Source: Burkholderiales bacterium (lineage in GTDB: Bacteria; Pseudomonadota; Gammaproteobacteria; Burkholderiales; JAEUOS01). Taken from it: DNA of 45,137 bases. The notes below the pieces were generated by a model. That model was given only the letters and a program-made list of their open reading frames with translations. It ran no database searches and was not told the origin of the DNA. Shown one piece after another: positions 27,662-35,329 of this stretch. Every line of letters starts with the position of its first letter. The first letter of the stretch is position 1. The stretch is taken from assembly GCA_947473125.1 (NCBI GenBank), contig CANJDH010000031.1:1-45137 (forward strand), written 5' to 3'. The position numbers and the translations under genes are program-made.

Positions 27662-29200
27662 ATGACCCAAACCGCACCCGCCGCACAGCACCCGCATCAG
27701 GCCGATGTCAGTTTTGACGGCGGTGATCTCGATTGCGGCAATGGTTTGCTGTTGCTGATTCGCAAGCATATCGACCCGCTCGACCGCGGCGGCCTGCTTG
27801 AGATTCGCTCCACCGAAATCTCGGTCGATGAAGACCTGCCCGCCTGGTGCCGCATGACCGGCAACGAGCTGATCTCGTTCATCAAACAGGACAAGCAGCG
27901 TAGCTTCCTGGTAGCCAAGGGCAAGTTTGCCGAACGCCGCGCCGGCGCTATGCCCGTGCGCGAGGCGGTCTCGGGTGTCGCGCTGATCGAGGTCAAACCG
28001 ATGCTCAACTTTCCGGCACCGGCGCCGGCACCGGCGATCAGACCGCTTTCAGTGATGGGCATCGGCAGCTGGCCGCGCCCGCGCTGGATGCTGCAGGCGG
28101 TGCATGAACACATGGAAGGGCGGCTCGACGAAGCCTCATTCCAGGCTACCGCCGACGACGCTGTGCGTTTGTCGGTGGGGGCGCAGATTCGCGCCGGCGC
28201 CGACGTCGTGACCGACGGCGAACAGCGCCGCGACAGCTATTCGAGCTTCGTCGCTTCCCGGCTCGACAATTGCCAGCTGATTCCGCTCACCGATTTGCTG
28301 CCGCTGGTCGATGACCCGGAGGAGTTTGAACGCGAACTGCGTGCCCTGGATGTGCCCGCCGGCGACGTGCGCCACCCCGCCGTGTTTGGACCGCTCGGCC
28401 GCAGTCGCGGCATCGCCGTGCACGAGGTGGAATTCGCACGCACGCTCACCGACCTGCCGATCAAGATTGCGCTGCCCGGCCCCTACCTGCTGACCCGCAC
28501 CATGTGGATGGAATGCATTTCCGACCGCGCCTATGCGAATCGCGAAGACCTCGCCAAAGACATCGTGCGTGTGCTGCGCGAAGAGATCGCCTGTCTGCTC
28601 GCTGCGGGCACCGCGCTGGTACAGCTCGACGAGCCGGTGCTCTCCGAAGTGGTGTTCAGCGGCCCGGCCAACCAGCGCAGCTTCATGTGCGGCGCCCTGT
28701 CGGCAAAGGCGGACAGCCCGATCGAGCTGGCGTTTGCGCGCGATCTGGTCAATGCCGTCACTGCCGGGTTCCCGCGCGAGCGCATCGCCCTGCACATGTG
28801 CCGTGGCAACTGGACCGCCGACGAGACCAAGGCGCTGTCGGGCGATTACCAGCCGCTGGTCGATACGCTCGGGCAAATGCAGGTCGGCACGCTGCTGCTT
28901 GAGCTGTGCACGCCGCGTTCCGGCGAAATGGAAATCCTCACTTCGTTGCCCGGCGACATGCGCATCGGCATTGGCGCGTGCAACCAGAAACATGCGCATG
29001 TCGAGTCGGTCGAGTCGATCGTCAAGCATGTCGAGCACGCCATCAACCTGTTCGGCGCCGAGCGCGTGCTGCTCACGCCCGACTGCGGCTTCGCAACCTT
29101 CGCCGACAATCCGCTTAATTCTGATGCCACCGCAGAAGCCAAGCTGGCAGCGCTTGCACAGGCGACGCGCATTTTGCGCGAGCGGCATCACATTGCCTGA
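27662..29200 (+). CDS. TusA-like sulfur carrier domain fused to a MetE-type zinc methyltransferase domain
   Basis: A 512-residue fusion protein. Residues about 14-95 resemble TusA: DLDCGNGLLLLIRKHIDP with Cys25 at the carrier position and DLPAWCRMTGNELI with Cys63. A Pro/Ala linker at 118-126 follows. Residues 128-510 form a MetE C-terminal (cobalamin-independent methionine synthase) barrel. Zinc ligands His378 and Cys380 (LHMC), Glu414 (LLLELC) and Cys475 (TPDCG) are all present. So are the homocysteine-site residues Ser136 (GIGSWP) and Glu187 (DGEQRR), and Asp323-Glu324 (QLDEP). The N-terminal half of full-length MetE is missing, and the Trp that packs the folate in MetE appears to be replaced near 277-280. 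The methyl donor and acceptor may therefore differ from those of MetE, and the TusA domain could present the thiol. The ribosome site is GAGGAG. Confidence 0.88.
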   Translation: MTQTAPAAQHPHQADVSFDGGDLDCGNGLLLLIRKHIDPLDRGGLLEIRSTEISVDEDLPAWCRMTGNELISFIKQDKQRSFLVAKGKFAERRAGAMPVREAVSGVALIEVKPMLNFPAPAPAPAIRPLSVMGIGSWPRPRWMLQAVHEHMEGRLDEASFQATADDAVRLSVGAQIRAGADVVTDGEQRRDSYSSFVASRLDNCQLIPLTDLLPLVDDPEEFERELRALDVPAGDVRHPAVFGPLGRSRGIAVHEVEFARTLTDLPIKIALPGPYLLTRTMWMECISDRAYANREDLAKDIVRVLREEIACLLAAGTALVQLDEPVLSEVVFSGPANQRSFMCGALSAKADSPIELAFARDLVNAVTAGFPRERIALHMCRGNWTADETKALSGDYQPLVDTLGQMQVGTLLLELCTPRSGEMEILTSLPGDMRIGIGACNQKHAHVESVESIVKHVEHAINLFGAERVLLTPDCGFATFADNPLNSDATAEAKLAALAQATRILRERHHIA

Positions 29201-29234
29201 CGACTGCGCCAGGCGGCGCGGCGAGCAGTAGTAA

Positions 29235-29299
29235 GCGACAAGTGGGCGACAAGTGGGCGACAAGTGGGCGACAAGCGGGCGACAAGTGTGAGACAAGCG
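29235..29299. repeat. 11 bp tandem repeat (GCGACAAGTGG)
   Basis: About 5.5 to 6 head-to-tail units with period 11. The first three are identical, the fourth has C for T, and the last two are degraded. It begins 35 bp after the stop of the TusA-MetE gene and separates it from the EamA gene. There are no spacers, so it is not CRISPR. Confidence 0.92.
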
Positions 29300-29348
29300 C
29301 GGTCCACCGCGTCAGTCGCAACATATTTTCGCCAGTGACGGCCTGAAG

Positions 29349-29415
29349 AGTGGCCGCCAGAGCCATTCTTGAAGGCATTGCCGCCGAAAACCTTGGTGTG
29401 AGCGGCCGCCGGGAG
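29349..29415. repeat. REP-like dispersed repeat, copy C
   Basis: Segment with CCAGAGCCATTCTTGAAGGC, then CCGAAAACCTTGGTGTGAGCG and GCCGCCGGGAGCG. It keeps the core GAGCCATTCTTG and the TTGGTGxGAGCG tail of the other copies. Lies upstream of the EamA gene. Confidence 0.6.
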
Positions 29416-29443
29416 CGATGCATCCCGTGTTAGTCTGCGCGCC

Positions 29444-30406
29444 ATGTTCGACCCTCCCTCGCACGCGCCGGTGCGCGCACCGCGCGCCATGGCGTTCATG
29501 CTGCTGGCGCTCGCCAACCTGTTCTGGGCCGGCAACTGGGTGATCGGCCGCGCACTGCGCGACGACATTGATCCGGTCACCCTCAATTTCTGGCGCTGGC
29601 TGCTCGCGGCACTGGTGCTGGCACCGTTCGCGCTGCCCGGCATCGTGGCGCAACGCGCGTTGATCCGGCGCAGCGCGGCCCTGATCGCGCAGCTCGCATT
29701 GACCGGCGTGGTGCTGTTCCAGTTGCTGGTCTATATGGGGCTGCACACCACGACGGCGGTCAACGGCGTGTTGCTCAACTCATCCGCGCCGCTGTTCTTC
29801 ATGCTCTGTTCGTGGGTGATGGAGCGCGAACGCGCCACGCGCGGCCAGGTCAGCGGCATGCTGGTGTCGTTTGCCGGCATCCTGATCATCCTGGCACGCG
29901 GCGATGCGGCGCACTTGCGGGAAGTGGAGTTTCACGCCGGTGATGGCTGGGTGCTGCTGGCGATGGCGATCTGGGGTGTCTACTCGGTGCTGCTCAAACG
30001 GCGCGAGCCTGCCTTGGGCGGAGTGCGGTTGCTGTTTCTTACGGCCGCCACCGGCGTGGTGTTGATGCTGCCGCTCTGGCTGTGGGGCGCGTTGCACCCG
30101 CCGGCCCCCGCGGCTGTCGCGGGATGGTCAGGACTGCGCGTGCCGGTTGGCCAGGAAATTGCCGCCGTGCTCTACATTGCGCTGGGTGCGTCGGTGGCCG
30201 CCTTCATGTGCTGGAACCGCGGCGTCGCCGTGCTCGGCGCCAACGCGGCAGGCGTGTCTCTGCATCTGCTGCCGGCGTTCGGCACCATCCTCGCGATCAT
30301 TGTTCTCGGCGAGCGCTTTGAAGGATTCCACGCTGCCGGCATCGCCACCATCCTGGTCGGGGTGGTGCTGGCGTCGCGGGCTGCGCCGCAGCGCGCTGCA
30401 ACCTAG
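29444..30406 (+). CDS. EamA/DMT family transporter
   Basis: A 320-residue membrane protein with ten hydrophobic segments in two EamA halves. The first is marked by LANLFWAGNWVIGRAL and the second begins near residue 155 (WVLLAMAIWGVYSVLLKRRE). EamA proteins export amino acids or metabolites or act as drug/metabolite exchangers, and the substrate is not predictable. It stands alone, 243 bp after the TusA-MetE gene, from which it is separated by tandem and REP-like repeats, so it is probably not part of that operon. A second EamA gene occurs at 36466. Confidence 0.9.
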   Translation: MFDPPSHAPVRAPRAMAFMLLALANLFWAGNWVIGRALRDDIDPVTLNFWRWLLAALVLAPFALPGIVAQRALIRRSAALIAQLALTGVVLFQLLVYMGLHTTTAVNGVLLNSSAPLFFMLCSWVMERERATRGQVSGMLVSFAGILIILARGDAAHLREVEFHAGDGWVLLAMAIWGVYSVLLKRREPALGGVRLLFLTAATGVVLMLPLWLWGALHPPAPAAVAGWSGLRVPVGQEIAAVLYIALGASVAAFMCWNRGVAVLGANAAGVSLHLLPAFGTILAIIVLGERFEGFHAAGIATILVGVVLASRAAPQRAAT

Positions 30407-30542
30407 GGAATCCCGGATCAAGTCCGGAACTACCAAAGTGGCCTTTGCAAGCTGTTGATTCCGTGTGTCGCTTCGTTGGCAAGTCCGAGGGCCAGGGACA
30501 CTTGATCAGCAGAGCCAGAACCCTGGGCGCGCCTGGCCCTGT

Positions 30543-30815
30543 TTACGCCAGGCCTTTCTCCAGCAAGTGTGCCACCAGTGCATTGACGCCGCCTTCATGG
30601 GCCGCCGCGCGTTCATTGAGGCGCTTGAGAAGGTCGGACGGCAGCTTGCACGCAAACGGCACCAGGCCGGCTGCGGCATCGAGGCTGCGGCGCTCGCGTT
30701 TGCTCAGCATCGCGTTGGAACCCTGGGCAAAGCGCTCGGGCACTGCAGCGGCCTTCATTGCGCCGGCGATCTTCAAGCCCTTGTTTTTGTCGAGGTCGGA
30801 CTTTTTCATGCTCAT
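30543..30815 (-). CDS. small conserved protein of unknown function
   Basis: A 90-residue basic protein beginning MSMKKSDLDKNKGLKIAGAM and ending HEGGVNALVAHLLEKGLA. The pattern of a basic, flexible N-terminus and a C-terminal helix-turn-helix-like ending (PSDLLKRLNERAAAHEGGVNALV) resembles short proteins found in many Burkholderiales. I have no function for it. A DNA-binding ribbon-helix-helix fold is possible from PFACKLPSDLLKRLNERAA. Two nearby Met codons (30815 and 30809) compete as starts, with no clear ribosome site. Confidence 0.6.
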   Translation of the reverse strand: MSMKKSDLDKNKGLKIAGAMKAAAVPERFAQGSNAMLSKRERRSLDAAAGLVPFACKLPSDLLKRLNERAAAHEGGVNALVAHLLEKGLA

Positions 30816-30903
30816 GGCGGGGCTCACTGGTGGCGAAGTGCCGTATTGTCACAGAAGCGGCGCCCCACGCCGCGTGTCGCGCTGTCGCCGCCGGGGCATG
30901 GCG

Positions 30904-30932
30904 TTGACTTGCCACCGTAAGCGGTGTCAAAT
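30904..30932 (+). promoter_or_regulatory. candidate sigma-70 promoter for the cupin-Bug genes
   Basis: TTGACT at 30904-30909, a 17 bp spacer and TCAAAT at 30927-30932 (4 of 6 matches), 116 bp upstream of the cupin-like gene. TTGAC and GTCAA also form an inverted repeat, so this could be an operator instead. Confidence 0.35.
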
Positions 30933-31047
30933 GGCTTTGCGGGTCTTCGTCCCGTTCCGCCCGCTCCACCATTTGCCCCACCGCCTCCGGGGCGGCACGG
31001 TTGTGCGCATCCGGCGCAAGCCACCACATGAGGAAGGGATTCACGCA

Positions 31048-31779
31048 ATGATCGTCCTTGGCACCCAGGCGCACGGCGCGACCAAGCGCCGCCCCATCAC
31101 GGTGATGGAGGCGACTTTCTACAAGGGCGAATGGATGGAGAGCGGTGACGATCCGACATTGTCTCCCACGGCATTCCTGATCGAACAGCCGCCCAACTAT
31201 ACGCTGCTGCCGCACTTTCACCGGCAGAACCAGTTTCAATTGTTTGTCGAGGGTTCCGGCAGCATCGGGCGCGCTGCACTGGGCGCCGTGACGGTCCACT
31301 ATGCCGGCGCCTACACCGGTTACGGGCCGCTGCTCTCGGGCGCAGACGGCATCAAGTATTTCACGATTCGCGCGGTGCTCGAAAGCGGCTTTACGGCGGT
31401 GGCCGAGGCCAAAGAAAAAATGGTGCGCGGCCCCAAGCGCCATGCCAACTCGGTGCCGGTGCCGCCCCTGTCCGGCCCCGCGCTGGCCGCGCTGACGCGC
31501 ATTGAGGCATTGACCCTGATCGAACCTGAGGACGGCATGGGCGCGCAGCTCACGCGCCTGCCGCCCGGTGCGCCGCTGCATCCCGAGGCGCTCAGGGGCA
31601 GCGAAGGCCAGTTCCTGTTCGTCACCGCCGGCACGCTGCAGCATGGCGGCGTCACCCTGGGACGCTGGGAGAACCTGTTCCTGTCCGCCGGCGATGCGGC
31701 GCTGCCGCTGCGGGCCGGGCCCGGCGGCGCCGAAGTGGTAGCCATGCATATCCCGTTCAAGGATGCGGCCTACGCCTGA
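31048..31779 (+). CDS. bicupin-like protein of unknown function
   Basis: A 243-residue soluble protein. The first half has a cupin-type motif, LPHFHRQNQFQLFVEGSG, near residues 51-70, with two histidines and a glutamate spaced as in metal-binding cupins. A second, weaker cupin-like repeat follows in the C-terminal half (LPPGAPLHPEALRGSEGQFL and HGGVTLGRWENLFL). The ATG at 31048 follows an AGGAAGGGA ribosome site. A longer in-frame extension upstream is non-coding in character. The Bug gene begins 13 bp after its stop, with its own AAGGAG site, so the two are probably co-transcribed and the cupin may act on the imported compound or its product. The enzyme activity is unknown. Confidence 0.75.
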   Translation: MIVLGTQAHGATKRRPITVMEATFYKGEWMESGDDPTLSPTAFLIEQPPNYTLLPHFHRQNQFQLFVEGSGSIGRAALGAVTVHYAGAYTGYGPLLSGADGIKYFTIRAVLESGFTAVAEAKEKMVRGPKRHANSVPVPPLSGPALAALTRIEALTLIEPEDGMGAQLTRLPPGAPLHPEALRGSEGQFLFVTAGTLQHGGVTLGRWENLFLSAGDAALPLRAGPGGAEVVAMHIPFKDAAYA

Positions 31780-31792
31780 AGGAGCACGACAC

Positions 31793-32788
31793 ATGATCGC
31801 CATCCCGAAACGCGCTGCGGCGCGGCTGCGCCGTGCCCTGTTCAGGGCGGTACTCGGCGCCGCAGTCACGCTGCCGGCCGCCGCGCAGGATTATCCGGCC
31901 CGGCCGATTCGCTTCATCGTGTCGACTGCGCCGGGCACCACCGTCGACGCCGCAGCCCGTTATCTGGGCGCCAAACTCGGTGAAGAGTGGGGCGGTGCCG
32001 CGGTGATTGTCGAAAACCGCATCGGCGCCAACGGCGCCATCGCCAGCGACTTTGTGGCCAAATCCCCGGCCGACGGCTACACCCTGCTGTTCACCGCCGG
32101 CTCGCACTACGCAACGCGCTGGATGGTGGCGAAACTGCCCTACGACCCGGTCGAGGATTTCAGGCCGGTGGCGCGCGTCGGCGTAGCCTATCTGGTGCTG
32201 GTGGTGCCGAGTGCGTCGAAGGCAAATTCAATGGCGGACCTGATCGCGGAGATGAAGGCGCGTCCCGGCGACCTGGTCTACTCGTCTGCCGGGAACGGCA
32301 GCGCCACCCACCTCTCGTCGGTGCTGCTCACCTCGATGGCCGGCGTCAGCGCGCGCCATGTGCCCTACAAGGGCGCGGCCCAGGCGCTCACCGACACCAT
32401 CGGCGGCCAGGTGCAGTTCACGGTGGCCGGCATCGCCACGGCGGCGGGCCATATCCGCGCCGGGCGCCTCAAGGCGCTCGGGGTGACCGGACCGAAACGC
32501 TCGCAAAGCCTGCCCGACGTGCAGGCGATTGCCGAGGGCGGGCTGCCTGGGTATGAATTGACCACCATGGTCGGCATGCTCGCCCCCAGGGCCACCCCGC
32601 CGGCGATCGTGCGCAAACTCTCGAACGCACTCATCAAGCTGTCCTCGACGCCGGAGTACAAGGCCTTTGCAGCGGCCCAGGGCATGGAGCCCGACTTCGC
32701 CGACACCGACAAGTTCAGCGCCGAAGCCGTGCCCGACCTGGAGCACTGGCGCAAGGTGATTGCCCTGAGCGGCGCAAAGGCGGACTGA
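31793..32788 (+). CDS. Bug-family tripartite tricarboxylate transporter substrate-binding protein
   Basis: A 331-residue periplasmic binding protein. A signal peptide of about 31 residues (LPAAAQ) precedes DYPARPIRFIVSTAPGTTVD. Family motifs VIVENRIGANGAIASD, KSPADGYTLLFT and VYSSAGNGSATHLSSVL are intact. The ribosome site GAAGGAG lies 8 bp upstream of the ATG at 31793. It follows the cupin-like gene and precedes the DUF1446 fragment. Like the other Bug genes here it lacks TctAB partners nearby. The ligand is unknown. Confidence 0.93.
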   Translation: MIAIPKRAAARLRRALFRAVLGAAVTLPAAAQDYPARPIRFIVSTAPGTTVDAAARYLGAKLGEEWGGAAVIVENRIGANGAIASDFVAKSPADGYTLLFTAGSHYATRWMVAKLPYDPVEDFRPVARVGVAYLVLVVPSASKANSMADLIAEMKARPGDLVYSSAGNGSATHLSSVLLTSMAGVSARHVPYKGAAQALTDTIGGQVQFTVAGIATAAGHIRAGRLKALGVTGPKRSQSLPDVQAIAEGGLPGYELTTMVGMLAPRATPPAIVRKLSNALIKLSSTPEYKAFAAAQGMEPDFADTDKFSAEAVPDLEHWRKVIALSGAKAD

Positions 32789-32913
32789 ATGTATTGCTGC
32801 GCGGGTGGCCGGGCGCGAGGCAAAGCGTCGGAAACAGTGCGGGACACAACGCGGGGCGGGAAAATGCGCTTCCAGGCACGGCGCAACGCCGCTCACCGAG
32901 TCAGGAGTTGTTG

Positions 32914-33168
32914 ATGTCAGACATATTTCGGGTCGGCAATTGCGCCGGCTTCTCGGGCGACCGGGTCGATGCCGCCGCTCCGGTGGTCGATACGCTGATT
33001 GAACTGGGCGGCCCCTGCGCGCTGTTTTTCGAAACCCTGGGGGAGCGCACCGTCGCGCTGGCGCAACTCGAGAAGCGCCGCGACCCGGAGCGCGGCCACG
33101 AGCCGATGCTCGAGCGCCTGCTCGAACCGATCCTGCTGCGCGTTGCTCGACTTGGGGAGCAAACATGA
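32914..33168 (+). pseudogene. N-terminal fragment of a DUF1446 / acyclic terpene utilisation (AtuA) family protein
   Basis: An 84-residue ORF beginning MSDIFRVGNCAGFSGDRVDA and continuing VVDTLIELGGPCALFFETLG. This matches the start of AtuA/DUF1446 proteins (RIGNxAGFxGDR motif), which are normally about 450 residues long and act in acyclic terpene or isovalerate catabolism. Here the match ends at about residue 75, a TGA follows, and the stop overlaps the ATG of the Bug gene at 33165. The remaining 370 or so residues of the family are absent from the window. A good ribosome site (CAGGAG) is kept. The simplest reading is a deletion remnant, although a small, still-translated leader ORF coupled to the Bug gene cannot be excluded. 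Confidence 0.7.
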
Positions 33169-34142
33169 ATCATCGCCGCAAGTGGCTGCTGGCCTCACTG
33201 GGTGCGGGCACCCTCGCGATGCCGCTCGCATCCTTGGCGCAACATCCGGGTGCATACCCGGCCAAGCCGGTGCGCATCGTCGTCGCCTCGACCGCCGGCG
33301 GCGGTGACGACATCGTTGCGCGTCTGCTCGCATCGAAACTGGGCGACCTGCTCGGCCAGCAATTCATCGTCGAAAACCGGCCCGGTGCCGGCGGCAACAT
33401 CGGGCAGACGTCTGTCGCCAAGTCGCCGCCCGATGGCTACACGCTCCTGCTCGCCGGGATTTCCATGGCCGGGGCGCGCTTTGTCAACGCCAACCTCGGC
33501 TATGAGCTGTTTCGCGACTTCACGCCGGTATCGTGGGTCGAAATGTCGCCGTTTGTCCTCGTCGCCAGTCCCGCCTTGCCGGCGCGCGACGTGAAACAGC
33601 TGATTGCGCTGGCTCGTTCACGGCCTGGCAAGACGACGTTCGCCACCATCGGCGCCGGGCAGATCCCGTATTGGGGCGTGATGTTGTTCAACAGCATGGC
33701 CGGCATCGAGGCGCTTGAGGTGCCGTACAAGGGCCCCTCCGAAGCCATCGTCGATGTGATCGCCGGCCGCATCGACTACACGGTCACGCCGATCCCGGTG
33801 GCCCTCGCCAACAAGGACAAGCTGCGCGTGCTCGCCGTCACCAGCACGGTGCGCTCGGAGGCGCTGCCCGATACGCCGACCATGGCCGAGGCCGCGCTGC
33901 CCGGATACGACATGGCGGCGGCGCGCGGCATCATGGGGCCGGCGGGGATGCCGCGCGAGATTGTGGGCGTCCTGAATCGTGCGATGGTGCAAATCCTGGC
34001 ATCGGCCGAGATGCGCGAACGCCTCGCCAAAGCCGGCTCGATTGCGATCTCAAGCACCCCCGAGGAGATGATGATGCGCTATGAAGAACGACTGGCCGTG
34101 TTCGGCAAGATCGCCAAAGAGGCCGGCCTCAAACCGCAATAG
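33165..34142 (+). CDS. Bug-family tripartite tricarboxylate transporter substrate-binding protein
   Basis: A 325-residue periplasmic protein. The signal sequence begins MNHRRKWLLASLGAGTLAMP and cleavage is near LAQ. The mature protein starts HPGAYPAKPVRIVVASTAGG and carries FIVENRPGAGGNIGQ and KSPPDGYTLLLAG. The start codon overlaps the stop of the DUF1446 fragment. The three complete Bug genes in the window are clearly separate family members and not recent duplicates, since long stretches differ. Ligand unknown. Confidence 0.92.
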   Translation: MNHRRKWLLASLGAGTLAMPLASLAQHPGAYPAKPVRIVVASTAGGGDDIVARLLASKLGDLLGQQFIVENRPGAGGNIGQTSVAKSPPDGYTLLLAGISMAGARFVNANLGYELFRDFTPVSWVEMSPFVLVASPALPARDVKQLIALARSRPGKTTFATIGAGQIPYWGVMLFNSMAGIEALEVPYKGPSEAIVDVIAGRIDYTVTPIPVALANKDKLRVLAVTSTVRSEALPDTPTMAEAALPGYDMAAARGIMGPAGMPREIVGVLNRAMVQILASAEMRERLAKAGSIAISSTPEEMMMRYEERLAVFGKIAKEAGLKPQ

Positions 34143-34153
34143 ACAACGTCTCG

Positions 34154-34207
34154 TCAATTCGCCTTGATGCCCGCTTGCTTGACGATACTGATCCAGCGCG
34201 CTTCGCT
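34154..34207 (-). pseudogene. remnant of a Bug-protein C-terminus directly behind yghU
   Basis: On the minus strand, in the same frame and immediately after the yghU stop (34208-34210), lie 17 codons reading SEARWISIVKQAGIKAN followed by a stop. This is the usual ending of Bug proteins (W-x-x-(I/V)-(I/V)-K-x-A-G-I-K). It appears to be the 3' end of a former Bug gene whose 5' part is gone. Confidence 0.6.
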
Positions 34208-35095
34208 TCAATCCTTCGGCGCGATCTTGTCCTGCGTCATGGTGTCGAAATCGCCGGCTTCATGGCGTTCGTGCAACTGGTTGGCCGGGTTGCCCTGTAC
34301 GCGGTTGACCATGCGGCCGCGCTTGACTGCCGGGCGTTGCGCAATCTGGTTGGTCCAGCGCTGCACGTGGGCGTATTCCTGTACCTGCAAAAACTCGCCG
34401 CCGCCGTAGAGCAAGCCCTTGGCCAGGGCACCGTACCAGGGCCACACCGCGATGTCGGCGATGCTGTACTCATTCCCCGCGAGGTAGGTGCTCTGGGCCA
34501 GGCGCCGGTCGAGCACGTCGAGCTGGCGCTTGGCCTCCATCGCAAAGCGGTCGATCGCGTATTCGATCTTGAAGGGCGCATAGGCGTAGAAGTGGCCGAA
34601 GCCGCCGCCCAGATACGGGGCGCTGCCCATCTGCCAGAACAACCACGACAGGCACTCGGTGCGCGCCACGTGTTCGGTGGGCAAAAAGGCGCCGAACTTT
34701 TCGGCCAGATACAGGAGGATCGCGCCCGACTCGAACACGCGCACCGGCGCAGTTCCGTTTTTGGCGCCGCTGTGGTCCATCAGCGCCGGGATTTTCGAAT
34801 TCGGGTTGACCTCGACGAAGCCGCTGCCGAACTGGTCGCCCGAGTGGATCCGGATCAGCCAGGCGTCGTACTCGGCGCCGGCATGGCCCAGGGCCAGCAA
34901 CTCCTCGAGCATTACCGTGACCTTGACGCCGTTCGGCGTGGCCTGCGAGTAGAGCTGCAGCGGGTGCCGGCCCACCGGCAATGCCTTCTCGTGCGTCGCC
35001 CCTGAAATGGGGCGGTTGATGCTGGCGAACTTGCCGCCGTTTTCCTTGTTCCAGGTCCAGACCTTGGGCGGGGTGTAGGCGCTTGAATCAGTCAT
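34208..35095 (-). CDS. yghU: YghU-type glutathione S-transferase / disulfide-bond oxidoreductase (paralogue 1)
   Basis: A 295-residue cytoplasmic protein very like E. coli YghU. Marks are YTPPKVWTWNKENGGKFASI, SINRPISGATHEKALPVGRH, the glutathione-binding region NPNSKIPALMDHSG, VFESGAILLYLAEKFG and the C-terminal PAVKRGRMVNR and HERHEAGDFDT. Such proteins bind glutathione and show disulfide reductase activity. The ATG at 35095 follows a GGAG ribosome site. The gene differs at about 46 of 295 positions, counted by hand, from the paralogue at 37390, 2.3 kb away. Its 3' end is followed directly by a Bug-protein remnant, indicating a rearrangement. Confidence 0.94.
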   Translation of the reverse strand: MTDSSAYTPPKVWTWNKENGGKFASINRPISGATHEKALPVGRHPLQLYSQATPNGVKVTVMLEELLALGHAGAEYDAWLIRIHSGDQFGSGFVEVNPNSKIPALMDHSGAKNGTAPVRVFESGAILLYLAEKFGAFLPTEHVARTECLSWLFWQMGSAPYLGGGFGHFYAYAPFKIEYAIDRFAMEAKRQLDVLDRRLAQSTYLAGNEYSIADIAVWPWYGALAKGLLYGGGEFLQVQEYAHVQRWTNQIAQRPAVKRGRMVNRVQGNPANQLHERHEAGDFDTMTQDKIAPKD

Positions 35096-35329
35096 GCGGT
35101 GGTCTCCGGGCGTTGGGGCGGGGGCGCGCAGCAAGCCGCGATGAGGACGAGTGTACGAGACAAGCGCGCCGCGCCGATGCGTGACAAAAGTCACGAACAC
35201 CGTCAAACAGGTTCAATCCAGCAACAGTTTGCAACGCAATCGGTGGCAAACGGCCTTTGCAGGCAAGCCCACAACCCCTACAGTGGCGCCTCGTCTGCCG
35301 CTTCAACAACAAACCTTCAGGGAGTCGTC

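Noticed and set aside
29235-29299. Possible CRISPR array
   Set aside because: Units of 11 bp follow each other without spacers, so it is a tandem minisatellite.
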